DNA of 64,000 nt from Bacillota bacterium (GTDB lineage: Bacteria > Bacillota > Clostridia > Lachnospirales > Lachnospiraceae). Both the position numbers and the translations under genes were made by a program. How positions within the stretch are numbered: position 1 is the stretch's first letter; each line of letters starts with the position of its first letter. Positions 9,301 through 17,945 of this stretch are shown here, piece by piece. Below the pieces are notes generated by a model, which made no database searches, had not been told where the DNA came from, and was given only the letters and a program-made list of their open reading frames with translations. Where the stretch lies: assembly GCA_023398375.1 (NCBI GenBank), contig JAEWSH010000042.1, forward strand, positions 248,001-312,000, given 5' to 3'.

Positions 9301-12300
9301 GACATTTGACCCCGGCAGGAGTGATTCTGGCAGCAGCTACGATTACTGATTGGAGCATTGCATTTGAAATCGCATATCGGATCAGTCAGCCGGAAAAGAA
9401 GCTTCATCTGACGGATAGAGAACAGGACAGAGAGCTGCTTTTAGATACGGCACGTAGAACCTGGCAATTCTTTAAGGAGCTTTCCACAAAGGAAAATAAC
9501 TGGCTTTGTCCGGATAACTACCAGATTTCAATGGTTGAAAAAGTCAGTGACAAGACATCGCCGACTAATATCGGACTTCAATTTTTGGCAATCCTGTCAG
9601 CCAGGGATTTTGGATTTGAAACGCTGAGCGCTACGATTGAATCAGCAGAAAATTTGATGGAAACGGTTCAGAAAATGCTGAAATGGAAGGGACATCTCTA
9701 TAACTGGTATCATATTAAAACATTGGAGGTGCTGAATCCTGCTTATATATCAACCGTAGACAACGGTAATTTCATGGGACATTTGATCGCTTTGAAAAAC
9801 GGCCTTCTGGAGCAGATTAATAAACCGGTCTATCCAGACAATTTTATGTCAGAACTAAAGATGGCAGTAGAGAAAAGCAACCAGGAAATTCAAAGGAGAA
9901 CAGGAAAGCCTGTCAGAAATGGGTTTAGGTCCGAATATCAAAAAATAGGTGAACTGATAGAGGATATCGCGGACATTTGGGAAAATCTTAACGAGAGGAA
10001 GCTTAGACCTCCTGAAAATTACCTTTGTACCAGACAGTTGATAACTCTAATTGACAGTATCGTAAATGAGGCAGCGGTCTTAAAACTGAAGGAAGAGAAC
10101 TTTTCTTCTTATCCTACGCTTCGTCGTATTGCGGGAGAGGATAATGCATCTGCAAATAACATGATTGATCGGATCAAAGCACTCAGTAATAAAATAGACT
10201 GCATTTTAGCAAATGTTGATTTCCGTATTCTATTTAATGAAAAGAGAATGCTGTTTCATATTGGATATCATGTAGCTTCGCACATGCTGGATGACGGCTG
10301 CTACGACTTGATGGCATCAGAATCGGCACTCACAAGCCTTCTTGCGATAGCAATGGGGGAAGTGCCAATGAAACATTGGTATAAACTGGGGAGACCCCTG
10401 ACCATCGTAGAGGGTATTCCGTGTTTTGTATCCTGGAGCGGTACGATGTTCGAATATCTGATGCCGAATCTCGTCTTAAAGGAATATGAAGGTTCTGTCT
10501 ATGCACAGACCTCAAGGGCAGCGGTACTCCAGCATATCAAGTATGCCAAGGATGTCCAGATACCCTGGGGGATATCAGAATCCCAATATTATCGTTTTGA
10601 TTTAAACTCAAATTACCAGTACAAAGCCTTCGGGGTTCCAAAGATAAGACTTCAACCGGTTCGTAAGAATTCCCTTGTGGTCGCACCCTATGCGACCATG
10701 CTGGCATTGGACATTGCAGAAGAGGAATGCTTTGAAAATCTTGAGCGGATGAAAGAATTAGGAGCCTTCGGCGATTACGGATTCTATGAAGCCATTGATT
10801 TTAACGTACCGAACGCAGTGGAAATGACCCCTTATTGCATTGTAAAATCCTATATGGCCCACCATCAGGGAATGAACCTGGCTGCGATCAATAATTATTT
10901 GAATGAGGGGATCCTTAGGGAGAGATTTCATGCTGAAATGATGATAAAGGCCTCAGAGGTCCTGCTGGAGGAAAAACGCCAGACCTATTTGATTTCCATT
11001 GCACGGCAGGGATATACAATAAAAATTGGAAAATCCCTCTTTAAAGATGATAGTTACAGTAACAGGTATGTCAATCGTCCAGATGTGAATCCACCGGTCG
11101 TAAATTACCTGTCAAACGGTAAATATTCACTGATGATAACTTCAGATGGAGACGGCTTCAGTCAATATGAGGACAGGATGCTTTACCGCTGGCGGTCGGA
11201 TACTTTTGCAGATACAGGTAATTATATCTATATCAAAGATATGAAACAGGGAAAATTCTGGAGTACAGCCTATCATCCAACAAGAACGGAGCCAGATAAT
11301 TATGAAGTGGTATTCTGTCCGCACCAGACGGAATTTAAACGTAGGGACGGAGATATCTCATCACACATGATTGTCAGCGTGGATGCGGATTATAATTTGG
11401 AGATACGTAAGGTTACTTTGACTAATCACGGGGATGTAGAAAAGCAGCTGGAAGTAACAAGTTATCTAGAAGTAGTGGATGATACCCATCTGGCAGAGTT
11501 GAGCCATCCTGCGTTCAATAAATTATTTTTTGAAAGTGAGTATCTGGAAGAGCAGGAAATCTTCCTTGCAAAGAGGAGACGGAAGAAAGAAGAGGATAAT
11601 CCTTATCTTATGCACATGGTAAGAACAGGAGCGAAGCTATGTAAAAAAGTAGAATATGAAAATGACAGAAAACGTTTTATTGGAAGGAACAATACCCTTG
11701 AGAATCCGGATTCTGTTGTTAACAGTATTGCCTTTTTTAACAATGCGGGTTTCTGTAATGATCCGATTATGAGCCTGCGGGCACAATTTTGCGTTGAGCC
11801 GGGTGAAACGGCCTGCATTTCTTTTATTACCGGCGTGTGCGGCAGTAAAGAAGAAGCAATAAAAATCGCGGGTGAATTGAATGTAAATTACCGGATCGAT
11901 GATATGCTGGAGAAATTCCGGCTTCAAACGAACCTGGAATTAAAGTATCTTGAAATTAACAGTTCCCAGTTGAACGCCTTTCAGAATCTGATTAGCCCGA
12001 TTTTCTATCCTGCGTCTATTTATCGCGGGCCGACTGAAAATATAAGACGGAACTTTAAGAATCAGAGCTTCTTATGGAAATTTGGGGTATCCGGTGATAA
12101 TCCGATTCTTCTTTTAATGGTTCGCTCCATTCAAGAGGAGAGAATCGTGAAAGATGTATTAAAGGCTTACGAATATCTGAGAATCAACCGTGTTACGGTG
12201 GATCTGATCATCCTGATTGATTCCAAATATGGTTATCTTCAGGAGGTAGATGAATTAATTAATGATATGACAAGCTCTCTTAGGGTCTATGATTCGGGGA

Positions 12301-12434
12301 ACGGGAAACCGAGTTTCTTTACACTGCACACTTATGAAATGATTCCGGCGGAGATCGATCTTCTTTATACGGCAGCGAGAATCATATTTTCAGAGAAGAC
12401 CGGAATTTATTTTAACAATGGTAAAGAGAATTAA
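6339..12434 (+). CDS. Cyclic beta-1,2-glucan synthase, N-terminal part (GT84 / glycoamylase-like / first GH94 sandwich)
   Basis: Membrane protein of 2031 residues matching the first two thirds of NdvB/ChvB-type cyclic beta-1,2-glucan synthases. Visible: an N-terminal membrane helix (14-38); two helices near 437-492; the GT84 glucosyltransferase region with TLDADTN near 655 and HRWLRGDW near 805; further helices around 850-890 and 970-1005; a glycoamylase-like alpha-barrel from about 1050 to 1530 (TSPTNIGLQ, AHHQGMNL); and a GH94-type beta-sandwich from about 1590. It should polymerise UDP-glucose into beta-1,2-glucan. I chose the TTG at 6339 because AAGGAGGAG lies 6 nt upstream; the ATG at 6210 lies inside a terminator. 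It ends at a TAA followed in the same frame by the GH94 gene. Confidence 0.85.
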   Translation: MQILLEEINLYIKSPFLPVILLLLTGLICFVLILLYYRFNHLGKKVHFPVCFIGAGDILNPGEWEKQMLDLAEINRHVRLIGNNFVLNDYNQAAYKKLNKIRDSISVLSPDIISLIPAARWLFDNFQMMYREIKKVRTSGTGYAVLPILKGKEYRNFPRIYVVAKKMVALSGGHLSEENISLMLKAYQQKISLTDKEIWVLPEVLSFCLLEEIITTADEILHIIDVKLKAEKFLREKLENKQGPDDISALFSEIEDNLKLNYSFHAHVIYMLKNMSFDEISIQKYVEYHFASMGRQVKTSGIFQEEGKCESFLETTIRTLIVSLRDMNEVDEEKFFEKYSCLEQILLQDPDDVYAKMDSETKGLYRGIIVKLSLRYRLMEEKIAKDCLELAAQGREDINCSHHVGAYLLGKGFPFLKAKSLGKPVPQSVKKRKNVKGFLYFLSLFFIILGLSACLIYAFRILGGIQGIKQPAIILLVVTPLVIGICIEITNFIFTRGIMVKKIPALNYLEEIPEEARTFVVMPAIVSSEEQGLKYMERLQKHYLANRQVNLYFALLLDFEDSPEPFMPKDKVIESALITRMRKLNEIYPSEHQRFSLFIRCRKWNEAENCYMGWERKRGKLEEFNNLLSGAGQENTTFTSLYCDEDLLTTFRYVITLDADTNLIRDNAAKLVGLIDHPLNKPILDFTNQKVKEGYVVIQPSVRNHIVDKNGSRFTKIFGGESGLANYGTAISDIYQDIFNEGIYIGKGIYDIEALHKVLHNKVPENRILSHDLFESCYARTAFSSTAKVMDNFPNNVLSFTKREHRWLRGDWQLLPWLFMKKTMDGRSLCKLSKWKIFDNLRRSLVPLSKTLFVLLNMAWMPKACYLWIPIVFFNDIFNLCILLITVMIQKLVRPNLVLVYQGFLKEIVTMIKRAFLEFTITPYRSFIASDAIVRTLYRMFISKKNLLRWNTAEAVDASIVNTRKGYFLSMWSSLLPAAVLAVIIFMRHLTPAGVILAAATITDWSIAFEIAYRISQPEKKLHLTDREQDRELLLDTARRTWQFFKELSTKENNWLCPDNYQISMVEKVSDKTSPTNIGLQFLAILSARDFGFETLSATIESAENLMETVQKMLKWKGHLYNWYHIKTLEVLNPAYISTVDNGNFMGHLIALKNGLLEQINKPVYPDNFMSELKMAVEKSNQEIQRRTGKPVRNGFRSEYQKIGELIEDIADIWENLNERKLRPPENYLCTRQLITLIDSIVNEAAVLKLKEENFSSYPTLRRIAGEDNASANNMIDRIKALSNKIDCILANVDFRILFNEKRMLFHIGYHVASHMLDDGCYDLMASESALTSLLAIAMGEVPMKHWYKLGRPLTIVEGIPCFVSWSGTMFEYLMPNLVLKEYEGSVYAQTSRAAVLQHIKYAKDVQIPWGISESQYYRFDLNSNYQYKAFGVPKIRLQPVRKNSLVVAPYATMLALDIAEEECFENLERMKELGAFGDYGFYEAIDFNVPNAVEMTPYCIVKSYMAHHQGMNLAAINNYLNEGILRERFHAEMMIKASEVLLEEKRQTYLISIARQGYTIKIGKSLFKDDSYSNRYVNRPDVNPPVVNYLSNGKYSLMITSDGDGFSQYEDRMLYRWRSDTFADTGNYIYIKDMKQGKFWSTAYHPTRTEPDNYEVVFCPHQTEFKRRDGDISSHMIVSVDADYNLEIRKVTLTNHGDVEKQLEVTSYLEVVDDTHLAELSHPAFNKLFFESEYLEEQEIFLAKRRRKKEEDNPYLMHMVRTGAKLCKKVEYENDRKRFIGRNNTLENPDSVVNSIAFFNNAGFCNDPIMSLRAQFCVEPGETACISFITGVCGSKEEAIKIAGELNVNYRIDDMLEKFRLQTNLELKYLEINSSQLNAFQNLISPIFYPASIYRGPTENIRRNFKNQSFLWKFGVSGDNPILLLMVRSIQEERIVKDVLKAYEYLRINRVTVDLIILIDSKYGYLQEVDELINDMTSSLRVYDSGNGKPSFFTLHTYEMIPAEIDLLYTAARIIFSEKTGIYFNNGKEN

Positions 12435-12455
12435 GGTTTTAAGGAGGAAGAGTCT

Positions 12456-14888
12456 TTGGACACAGCATTTGCAGCAACAATACAGAAAAAAGATACAGAG
12501 GATCATGAATTTTATAACGGCTTCGGAGCATTTGCCTGTGAGGGCAAAGAATATGAAATCCTTCTGGAGGGCAATAACAGACCACCCGCACCATGGATTA
12601 ATGTTATCTCAAACAAGAGTTTTGGATTCCAAATATCAGAATCTGGCGCGGGTTTCACATGGAGTATCAACAGCAGAGAGAATAAAATCACACCATGGTC
12701 CAACGACCCTGTAAGTGACAGAGCCTCAGAGGCAATCTACATTCTGGATGAAATAAGTGGTGAGGTAATGACTCCGATGTCTCTCGGAAGATCAGACCGG
12801 GGTATTTATAGAGTGAGGCATGGTTTTGGATATAGCAGGTTCCTGCATGAAGAGGCACTTATTTGTCAGGAACTGACTGTTTTTACCCCTTTGGAAGAAT
12901 CATTGAAACTATGGAATCTTAAGCTTACGAATCATTCAGATAAAGTGAAATATTTGAGCCTGACCTATTATGTAGAATGGGTTCTGGGCACGCAGAGGGA
13001 ACATACCAATCCTTATATTCTGACCGCTTATGATAATGAGCATGAATATCTATATGCAAAGAACATCTATACCATGAACTTTCAAAGCAGCTGTTCCTAC
13101 CTGTTCTCCAGTGAGATGATCACTGGATACACCGGCGACAGACAGGAATTTCTAGGACATGGGAGTAATATTCGAGAGCCCAGGGGAGCGGAAGTTAAGC
13201 TCTCCTGCAATACGGGTGTGTGTTATGATTCCTGTGGAGCAATCCAGATATCTGTAGCAATTCAGCCCCAGGAAAGCAAGACTGTGCTGTTCGGTCTGGG
13301 ACAGAGCAGCGACCTTAATGAGATATGCAAGATAAGGCATAAGTACAGGGATGCTCCCACTGCAGAAGAGGAGCTTGACAGAGTGAAAGACTATTGGGAC
13401 AGGTTATTAGGGTCAGTTAAAGTAAAGACGAAGGACAGGGCTATCGATATCCTGGTTAACGGTTGGCTGCTCTATCAGACGGTATCCTGCCGCATTCAGG
13501 CAAGGGCAGCCTTTTATCAGTGTGGCGGAGCTTATGGATACCGAGATCAGCTTCAGGATACACTTTCTCTTCTCTTAACAGATTCAAGTATTCTGCGCAG
13601 GCAGATACTGGTTGCGTGCAGCAGGCAGTTTGAGGAAGGAGATGTCCAGCATTGGTGGCATCCTCCGATGGGAATTGGGGTAAGAACGAGAATATCCGAT
13701 GATTTATTGTGGCTGCCTTATTGTACCTCCGCTTATATAAGAAGTACCGGAGATGCGACAATTTTAAAGGAACAGGTACCATACATCAAAGGTCCGATAC
13801 TCAAGGAGGATCAGCATGATGTTATGTTCACACCGGAAATATCTGAGTGTTCCGAAAGTGTTTATGAGCATTGCAAAAAAACTATAGACAGGACCTGTTT
13901 CGGAGAACATGGACTTCCACTCATGGGAGGAGGCGACTGGAATGACGGTATGAATGAGGTAGGAATGTTGGGGAAAGGAGAGAGTGTCTGGCTTGCCTGG
14001 TTTTTGTATACGGTATTGGGTGACTTCATTCCCTTGTGTGATCAGGAAGGAGATATGACCTACGGCAGAGAACTGGAGCAGAAACAGGAAACCCTGCGGC
14101 AGAACATAGAAGAATATGCATGGGATGGAGAGTGGTATCTCCGCGCCTTTTATGATGACGGTTCTAAGCTTGGTTCAAAGGAGAATGATGAGTGCAAGAT
14201 AGATTCCATCAGCCAGTCATGGAGTGTAATATCAAAGGGAGCGGAAGCGGAGCGGGCGAAAACAGCTATGCAGTCTGCATGGCATTATCTTGTAAGGGAG
14301 GAGGATGCCCTTTCCTTACTTTTGGCGCCTCCTTTTAATAAGACAAGCAAAAATCCTGGTTATATCAAAAATTATATTCCAGGCATCCGGGAAAACGGAG
14401 GACAGTATACCCATGCTGCAGTCTGGCTGGCAATCGCTGCATCAATGCTGCATGACTATGACATGGCGCAGACTCTGTTCAATATATTAAATCCGATTAA
14501 CATTACGCAGAACAGGAAGGATGCGCTTAGGTATGAAAAGGAACCCTATGTAATGACAGCTGATATATCCTTAAGCCCACCTTATACAGGAAGAGGCGGC
14601 TGGAGCTGGTACACTGGTTCGGCAGGGTGGATGTACCAGGGACTTGTATGCTGGTTTTTGGGCATTCGGAAAGAGGGGAATGAGCTGGTCATTGATCCCG
14701 CGACACCGGCAGGTTTCGGTGATTTTTCCATTGAATATAAATATGGGAACTCCCTCTACGAAATCAAGGTTGAGAGCAGAAGTAAGGGAACGCTGACAAC
14801 CGAAACAATCACTGTGGACGACAAATTGATTCAGGGGAACAGAGTTCTGCTGGCGGATGACGGAGAAAAGCATCGGATTATTGTATAA
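12456..14888 (+). CDS. GH94 phosphorylase-like protein, C-terminal part of cyclic beta-1,2-glucan synthase
   Basis: Protein of 810 residues of glycoside hydrolase family 94. It has an N-terminal beta-sandwich (about 1-280), a linker, and an (alpha/alpha)6 barrel carrying the GGGDWNDGMN catalytic block around D494 and D497, then a C-terminal YTGSAGWMYQ segment. In one-piece cyclic glucan synthases this module phosphorolyses and trims the beta-1,2 chain to control ring size. Here it begins at a TTG with its own AAGGAGGAAG site, 21 nt after the stop of the GT84 gene and in the same reading frame with no other stop between. Together the two proteins (about 2840 residues) equal the usual single-chain length. 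An independent sophorooligosaccharide phosphorylase is less likely because of this context. Confidence 0.85.
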   Translation: MDTAFAATIQKKDTEDHEFYNGFGAFACEGKEYEILLEGNNRPPAPWINVISNKSFGFQISESGAGFTWSINSRENKITPWSNDPVSDRASEAIYILDEISGEVMTPMSLGRSDRGIYRVRHGFGYSRFLHEEALICQELTVFTPLEESLKLWNLKLTNHSDKVKYLSLTYYVEWVLGTQREHTNPYILTAYDNEHEYLYAKNIYTMNFQSSCSYLFSSEMITGYTGDRQEFLGHGSNIREPRGAEVKLSCNTGVCYDSCGAIQISVAIQPQESKTVLFGLGQSSDLNEICKIRHKYRDAPTAEEELDRVKDYWDRLLGSVKVKTKDRAIDILVNGWLLYQTVSCRIQARAAFYQCGGAYGYRDQLQDTLSLLLTDSSILRRQILVACSRQFEEGDVQHWWHPPMGIGVRTRISDDLLWLPYCTSAYIRSTGDATILKEQVPYIKGPILKEDQHDVMFTPEISECSESVYEHCKKTIDRTCFGEHGLPLMGGGDWNDGMNEVGMLGKGESVWLAWFLYTVLGDFIPLCDQEGDMTYGRELEQKQETLRQNIEEYAWDGEWYLRAFYDDGSKLGSKENDECKIDSISQSWSVISKGAEAERAKTAMQSAWHYLVREEDALSLLLAPPFNKTSKNPGYIKNYIPGIRENGGQYTHAAVWLAIAASMLHDYDMAQTLFNILNPINITQNRKDALRYEKEPYVMTADISLSPPYTGRGGWSWYTGSAGWMYQGLVCWFLGIRKEGNELVIDPATPAGFGDFSIEYKYGNSLYEIKVESRSKGTLTTETITVDDKLIQGNRVLLADDGEKHRIIV

Positions 14889-14930
14889 ATTAACGAAACG
14901 AAGAAGAGCAAGTAAATAAAATATTATAAG

Positions 14931-14993
14931 CGGCGCCCCTTTTGATGTGCATAACTTTAGGTGATAAACAGATCAGGCTGTGATGGGGCGCCG
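14931..14993 (+). terminator. Long-loop hairpin after the glucan synthase genes
   Basis: Perfect 9-bp GC-rich inverted repeat (CGGCGCCCC / GGGGCGCCG) separated by 45 nt and followed by an AT-rich TATTTAAAAT. It probably ends the glucan synthase transcript. The long conserved-looking loop could be a small structured RNA, but I recognise no family. Confidence 0.45.
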
Positions 14994-15186
14994 TATTTAA
15001 AATTAGATTAAAATTTGTGGAAATGTTCGGGAGTTGGAGTATAATAGAAACAGAGTCTTTCTCGCTGAAGTCAATATCCAAGGACAATTAAGTACAATCT
15101 TTTAATCAACTATGTGTTCCTATTGCATGTTACCTAACGTGATGTATTAGAATAGAGCTAGCATGAAAAAAGGAAGGTGAGCTCAC

Positions 15187-15513
15187 ATGAGAGATTATAA
15201 TCTTGATAAAGGTAGTAAACAAAAATTTGTCATAAAGACAAAAGAAGGAGAAGTTGAAATTTCATGGTCCAGTGATCAGCAACCGGGATTTTGCCCTTAT
15301 TGTTATAAATGCATTCCCTTTAGTTCTATTGTATTTAAAAAAGAAAGTGAGAATGGAATGGAAATCTATTCGGGTAAGGATGCAGTTAAAACCAAAAAAT
15401 GCGGTAGATTAACAAAAGAGAACAGAGAATATGAAAGCCAGATTGGTGAATGTCCATATTGTCATAAGACGATTCCTGTACGGGAAGTCATAATAAAAAG
15501 AAAGGATAAATAG
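15187..15513 (+). CDS. Small double zinc-ribbon-like protein of unknown function
   Basis: Unrecognised protein of 108 residues with two cysteine knuckles: FCPYCYKC at about residue 36 and ECPYCHK at about residue 92. A single extra Cys (KKCGR) lies between them. The pattern suggests one or two bound Zn ions and a regulatory or adaptor role, but no family can be named. It is basic and has no signal peptide or membrane segment. AGGAAGGTGA precedes the ATG. A MerR-type regulator starts 28 bp downstream, so the two are likely co-transcribed. Confidence 0.65.
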   Translation: MRDYNLDKGSKQKFVIKTKEGEVEISWSSDQQPGFCPYCYKCIPFSSIVFKKESENGMEIYSGKDAVKTKKCGRLTKENREYESQIGECPYCHKTIPVREVIIKRKDK

Positions 15514-15541
15514 GATCAATTGGTGAATTAAGGGATATGAT

Positions 15542-16321
15542 ATGAATAATCAGAGTATTTTTTTAACAATTGGAGAATTAGCACAATTGGCTGGTGTTAC
15601 GGTACGTACACTTCAATATTATGATGAAAAGGATTTACTAAAGCCAATTGTTACGGAAGGCGGAAGAAGGAAGTATACGCGTAAGGATGTTTTGCGTCTT
15701 GAACAGATTCTATTTCTTAAGTCGCTGGGATTTTCTCTTGATGAAATTAATAAAAAGATAATAGATTTAAATAATTCATATGATTTTGAGAAAATATTTA
15801 AGCAGCAGCGAAAAGTTCTTACCGGACAGATTGAACACCTTAATAATATGGCCGGTATGATTGACGTTGCTATTGCCGAGATAAAAAACAGCAAGGAAAT
15901 CAATATGGATAGTCTGATCGCAAGGATAGAGTCTATGAAGCGAGGAAATTCATATGGATTTTTAGTAAGATATTTAAACAATGAACAGTTAAAAAGTTTT
16001 GCTACTCAGGTGTTTGGCATGCCGGATAATTTGGGTATAAAAGAAGTATTTGCAAACCTAGAAGATCTCTATAAAAAAGGTGTTGATCCAGAGAGTAAAG
16101 AAGGTCAGGAATTTGCAAAATGCTGGTGGGACATGGTAAATGAATTTACATCTGGAGACATTACCTTATTGAGAGCGCTTATTGATGCCGGTAAGGATAT
16201 TCAAAATTGGCCAGATGAAGTGAATGACGTTAAAATGTACATAGGAAATTTTCTTGCAAAGGCGCTTAACGCGTATCTTGATAGGAACAGTTTACAAATT
16301 GATACAGAAGAACATATATAA
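15542..16321 (+). CDS. MerR family transcriptional regulator with TipAS-like effector domain
   Basis: Regulator of 259 residues. Residues 8-75 are a MerR winged helix-turn-helix (TIGELAQLAGVTVRTLQYYDEKDLLKP), followed by a coiled-coil dimerisation helix (75-125). The C-terminal 110 residues resemble the TipAS drug-binding domain (the GVDPESKEGQEFAKCWWDMVNEFT block with the paired Trp). TipA-type proteins bind hydrophobic or peptide antibiotics and activate export or detoxification genes by twisting the promoter spacer. No transporter lies next to it; the downstream neighbour is an eroded SDR gene, which may be its lost target. Confidence 0.85.
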   Translation: MNNQSIFLTIGELAQLAGVTVRTLQYYDEKDLLKPIVTEGGRRKYTRKDVLRLEQILFLKSLGFSLDEINKKIIDLNNSYDFEKIFKQQRKVLTGQIEHLNNMAGMIDVAIAEIKNSKEINMDSLIARIESMKRGNSYGFLVRYLNNEQLKSFATQVFGMPDNLGIKEVFANLEDLYKKGVDPESKEGQEFAKCWWDMVNEFTSGDITLLRALIDAGKDIQNWPDEVNDVKMYIGNFLAKALNAYLDRNSLQIDTEEHI

Positions 16322-16322
16322 T

Positions 16323-16527
16323 CTGCTTGGTATATGGTTGGAGGAAGAAGGGCATAAAAGTGATTGTCTTTGATATACAAAGACCACCAGAAGGTTTTGA
16401 CTACTATTGTGCAGACATTATTAGTGATGAAGCAAGTTATATAACGGGAGGAGCATTTCCAATCGATGGAGAGTATCTTCTTCCAGATTATATTCCAAAT
16501 AAAGAAGGAGCAAGTAATACTATATGA
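16323..16527 (+). pseudogene. Short-chain dehydrogenase remnant (frameshifted, middle deleted)
   Basis: The intact frame from 16327 gives only 66 residues. It joins the start of a Rossmann-fold SDR (KVIVFDIQRPPEGFDYYCADI, second strand and acidic residue) directly to the SDR C-terminus (DEASYITGGAFPIDGEYLLPDY). The glycine-rich loop and the Ser-Tyr-Lys catalytic core between them are missing. Upstream, another frame reads LLGIWLEEEGHK, the expected preceding helix, displaced by one extra A in an AAAA run near 16355. It is therefore a decayed gene with an internal deletion of roughly 170 codons, not a functional enzyme. Confidence 0.75.
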
Positions 16528-16603
16528 GAAGGAGCAGTATTTGACACTTTATATGTTTCAATATATAATTTCAATTATAGAAATATTCGGGAGGAGTAAG
16601 TAA

Positions 16604-17305
16604 ATGCTATCTATAACGGCGGCAAAAATAATAAATATACTACCTGTTAAATTTGTCGCATATATATCCAAGAAATTTGTTGATAATTACTTAAAAAAAT
16701 ATGCAAATATAAGTATAAGCGGAAGTGAAAACCTAAAGGGTATAAAAACACCAACTATTTTTATATGCAATCATTTAAGCAATTCCGATGGATTAGTTTT
16801 GGATAAGGCATTAAAGGAGATTGATCCAACTTTTGTTGCAGGTGTAAAGCTGTCAAACAATGCTGTTACAAGTATTGGGATAAATGTAATAAAGAATACA
16901 AATATAAACCCCAATGCTGTTGATAAAGATGGTCTTAAGAATATTATTAAGCTTGTTAAGCAAGGGGAAAGTTTATTGATTTTCCCAGAGGGAACCAGAA
17001 GCAGGGTTGGTAGTTTGATAGAAGCAAAGAAAGGAATCCTTTTTATAGCAAAAATGACAGGGGTTCCTATAATACCGATTGGATTATATGGAACAGAAAA
17101 ATTATTACCTATAAATAAAGAAGGAAATATGAGTGCGGAAACCTTTCATGATGCAACTGTCCATATCAACATTGGAAAACAGTTTGAGCTTCCCAAGAGG
17201 GCAATAGAGCAAAATAAAAAAGATTATGAGGATTTTTTCTTAAAATATATAATGAAGAAAATAGCAGAATTATTACCTGAAAATTATAGGGGAGTATATA
17301 AATAA
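16604..17305 (+). CDS. 1-acyl-sn-glycerol-3-phosphate acyltransferase (PlsC family)
   Basis: Protein of 233 residues that transfers an acyl chain to lysophosphatidate at the inner membrane face. The acyltransferase blocks appear in order: NHLSNSD (HX4D catalytic motif) near residue 63, IFPEGTRSR (substrate phosphate binding) near 126, and GVPIIPIGLYGTEKLLP near 157. It has a hydrophobic N-terminal stretch but no clear signal peptide. GGGAGGAG lies before the ATG. It is monocistronic, with a terminator directly at its stop. It may be an accessory paralogue rather than the housekeeping plsC; that cannot be decided here. Confidence 0.9.
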   Translation: MLSITAAKIINILPVKFVAYISKKFVDNYLKKYANISISGSENLKGIKTPTIFICNHLSNSDGLVLDKALKEIDPTFVAGVKLSNNAVTSIGINVIKNTNINPNAVDKDGLKNIIKLVKQGESLLIFPEGTRSRVGSLIEAKKGILFIAKMTGVPIIPIGLYGTEKLLPINKEGNMSAETFHDATVHINIGKQFELPKRAIEQNKKDYEDFFLKYIMKKIAELLPENYRGVYK

Positions 17306-17332
17306 GCAGGCTGAAAACAGTCTGCTTTATTT
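17304..17332 (+). terminator. Intrinsic terminator after plsC-like gene
   Basis: 10-bp stem with one G-T pair (AAGCAGGCTG / CAGTCTGCTT), an AAAA loop, then TATTTA. It overlaps the stop codon of the acyltransferase. Confidence 0.75.
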
Positions 17333-17412
17333 ACACGAGCAATGAGCCAAATATAAGCTGGCTTGCATTTGGCGATTGCCGCTGAAACTATCGAAACTCG
17401 CCATACTAGAAA

Positions 17413-17613
17413 TTAACTGAAATCTCTTTTTAGGGCATTTACTTTACAAGTTCTAATACATTCTCCACATTGCACGCACTCATTATGATTCCATTTGTTG
17501 TTTCTAATCATATCAGCAACATTCAGTCTCATGTTGCAAGAATCATTACATTTACGACATCCAGTACATTTGTTGATGTCTGGTAAAATCCTTTCGTACG
17601 TATATTCCGGTAC
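17413..17613 (-). pseudogene. Ferredoxin-like 2x[4Fe-4S] C-terminal remnant
   Basis: On the minus strand an open frame of 66 codons encodes two [4Fe-4S] motifs, CTGCRKCNDSC and CVQCGECIRTC, each C-x2-C-x2-C-x3-C, then ends VNALKRDFS-stop. There is no usable start codon: the frame begins right after an in-frame stop, and the only ATGs lie inside or after the first cluster. This looks like the C-terminal iron-sulfur tail of a larger gene whose 5' part has been lost. No Shine-Dalgarno site is present. Confidence 0.6.
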
Positions 17614-17945
17614 TTAAAGATCTGATTTTGCTTAAAATATTGTCATTGCCTGCTTACTTTCTGGTTATAAATATATATTCACTGGTTTTGTTAAAAATAT
17701 TTCAATTCGCCAGCGTTTATTGAAGATGACAAGTTAACGGAATTGTATTTATTACAGTAAAAGAAGTTGAAGTTATTGAACTACTTCTTGCCGGACTTAC
17801 ATATAAGTAACAAGTAAGATTCAGCTCTTTAATCTCGTCCGTTCAAAAGAAAAATAAAAGGAAATTAAATTTGTAAACTTCGATATATGAGAGATGCGAG
17901 ATTGAATCAAAACAAGAAACAGGGGAAAAAGGGGCGGGTAAAACA
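17614..17945. other. Decayed non-coding stretch
   Basis: No intact gene is visible. One plus-strand frame ending at 17810 reads TVKEVEVIELLLAGLTYK-stop, which resembles the first helix of a LuxR-type helix-turn-helix and may be another fossil; this is weak. With the neighbouring ferredoxin and SDR remnants it suggests a site of past insertions and deletions. Confidence 0.35.

Noticed and set aside
14931..14993. Possible riboswitch after the glucan synthase genes
   Set aside because: Only a 9-bp closing stem is clear; the loop matches no family I know and no gene follows closely enough to regulate.
16327..16527. Functional 66-residue protein after the MerR gene
   Set aside because: Its sequence is two disjoint ends of an SDR with the catalytic core missing and a frameshift just upstream, so it is treated as a pseudogene.
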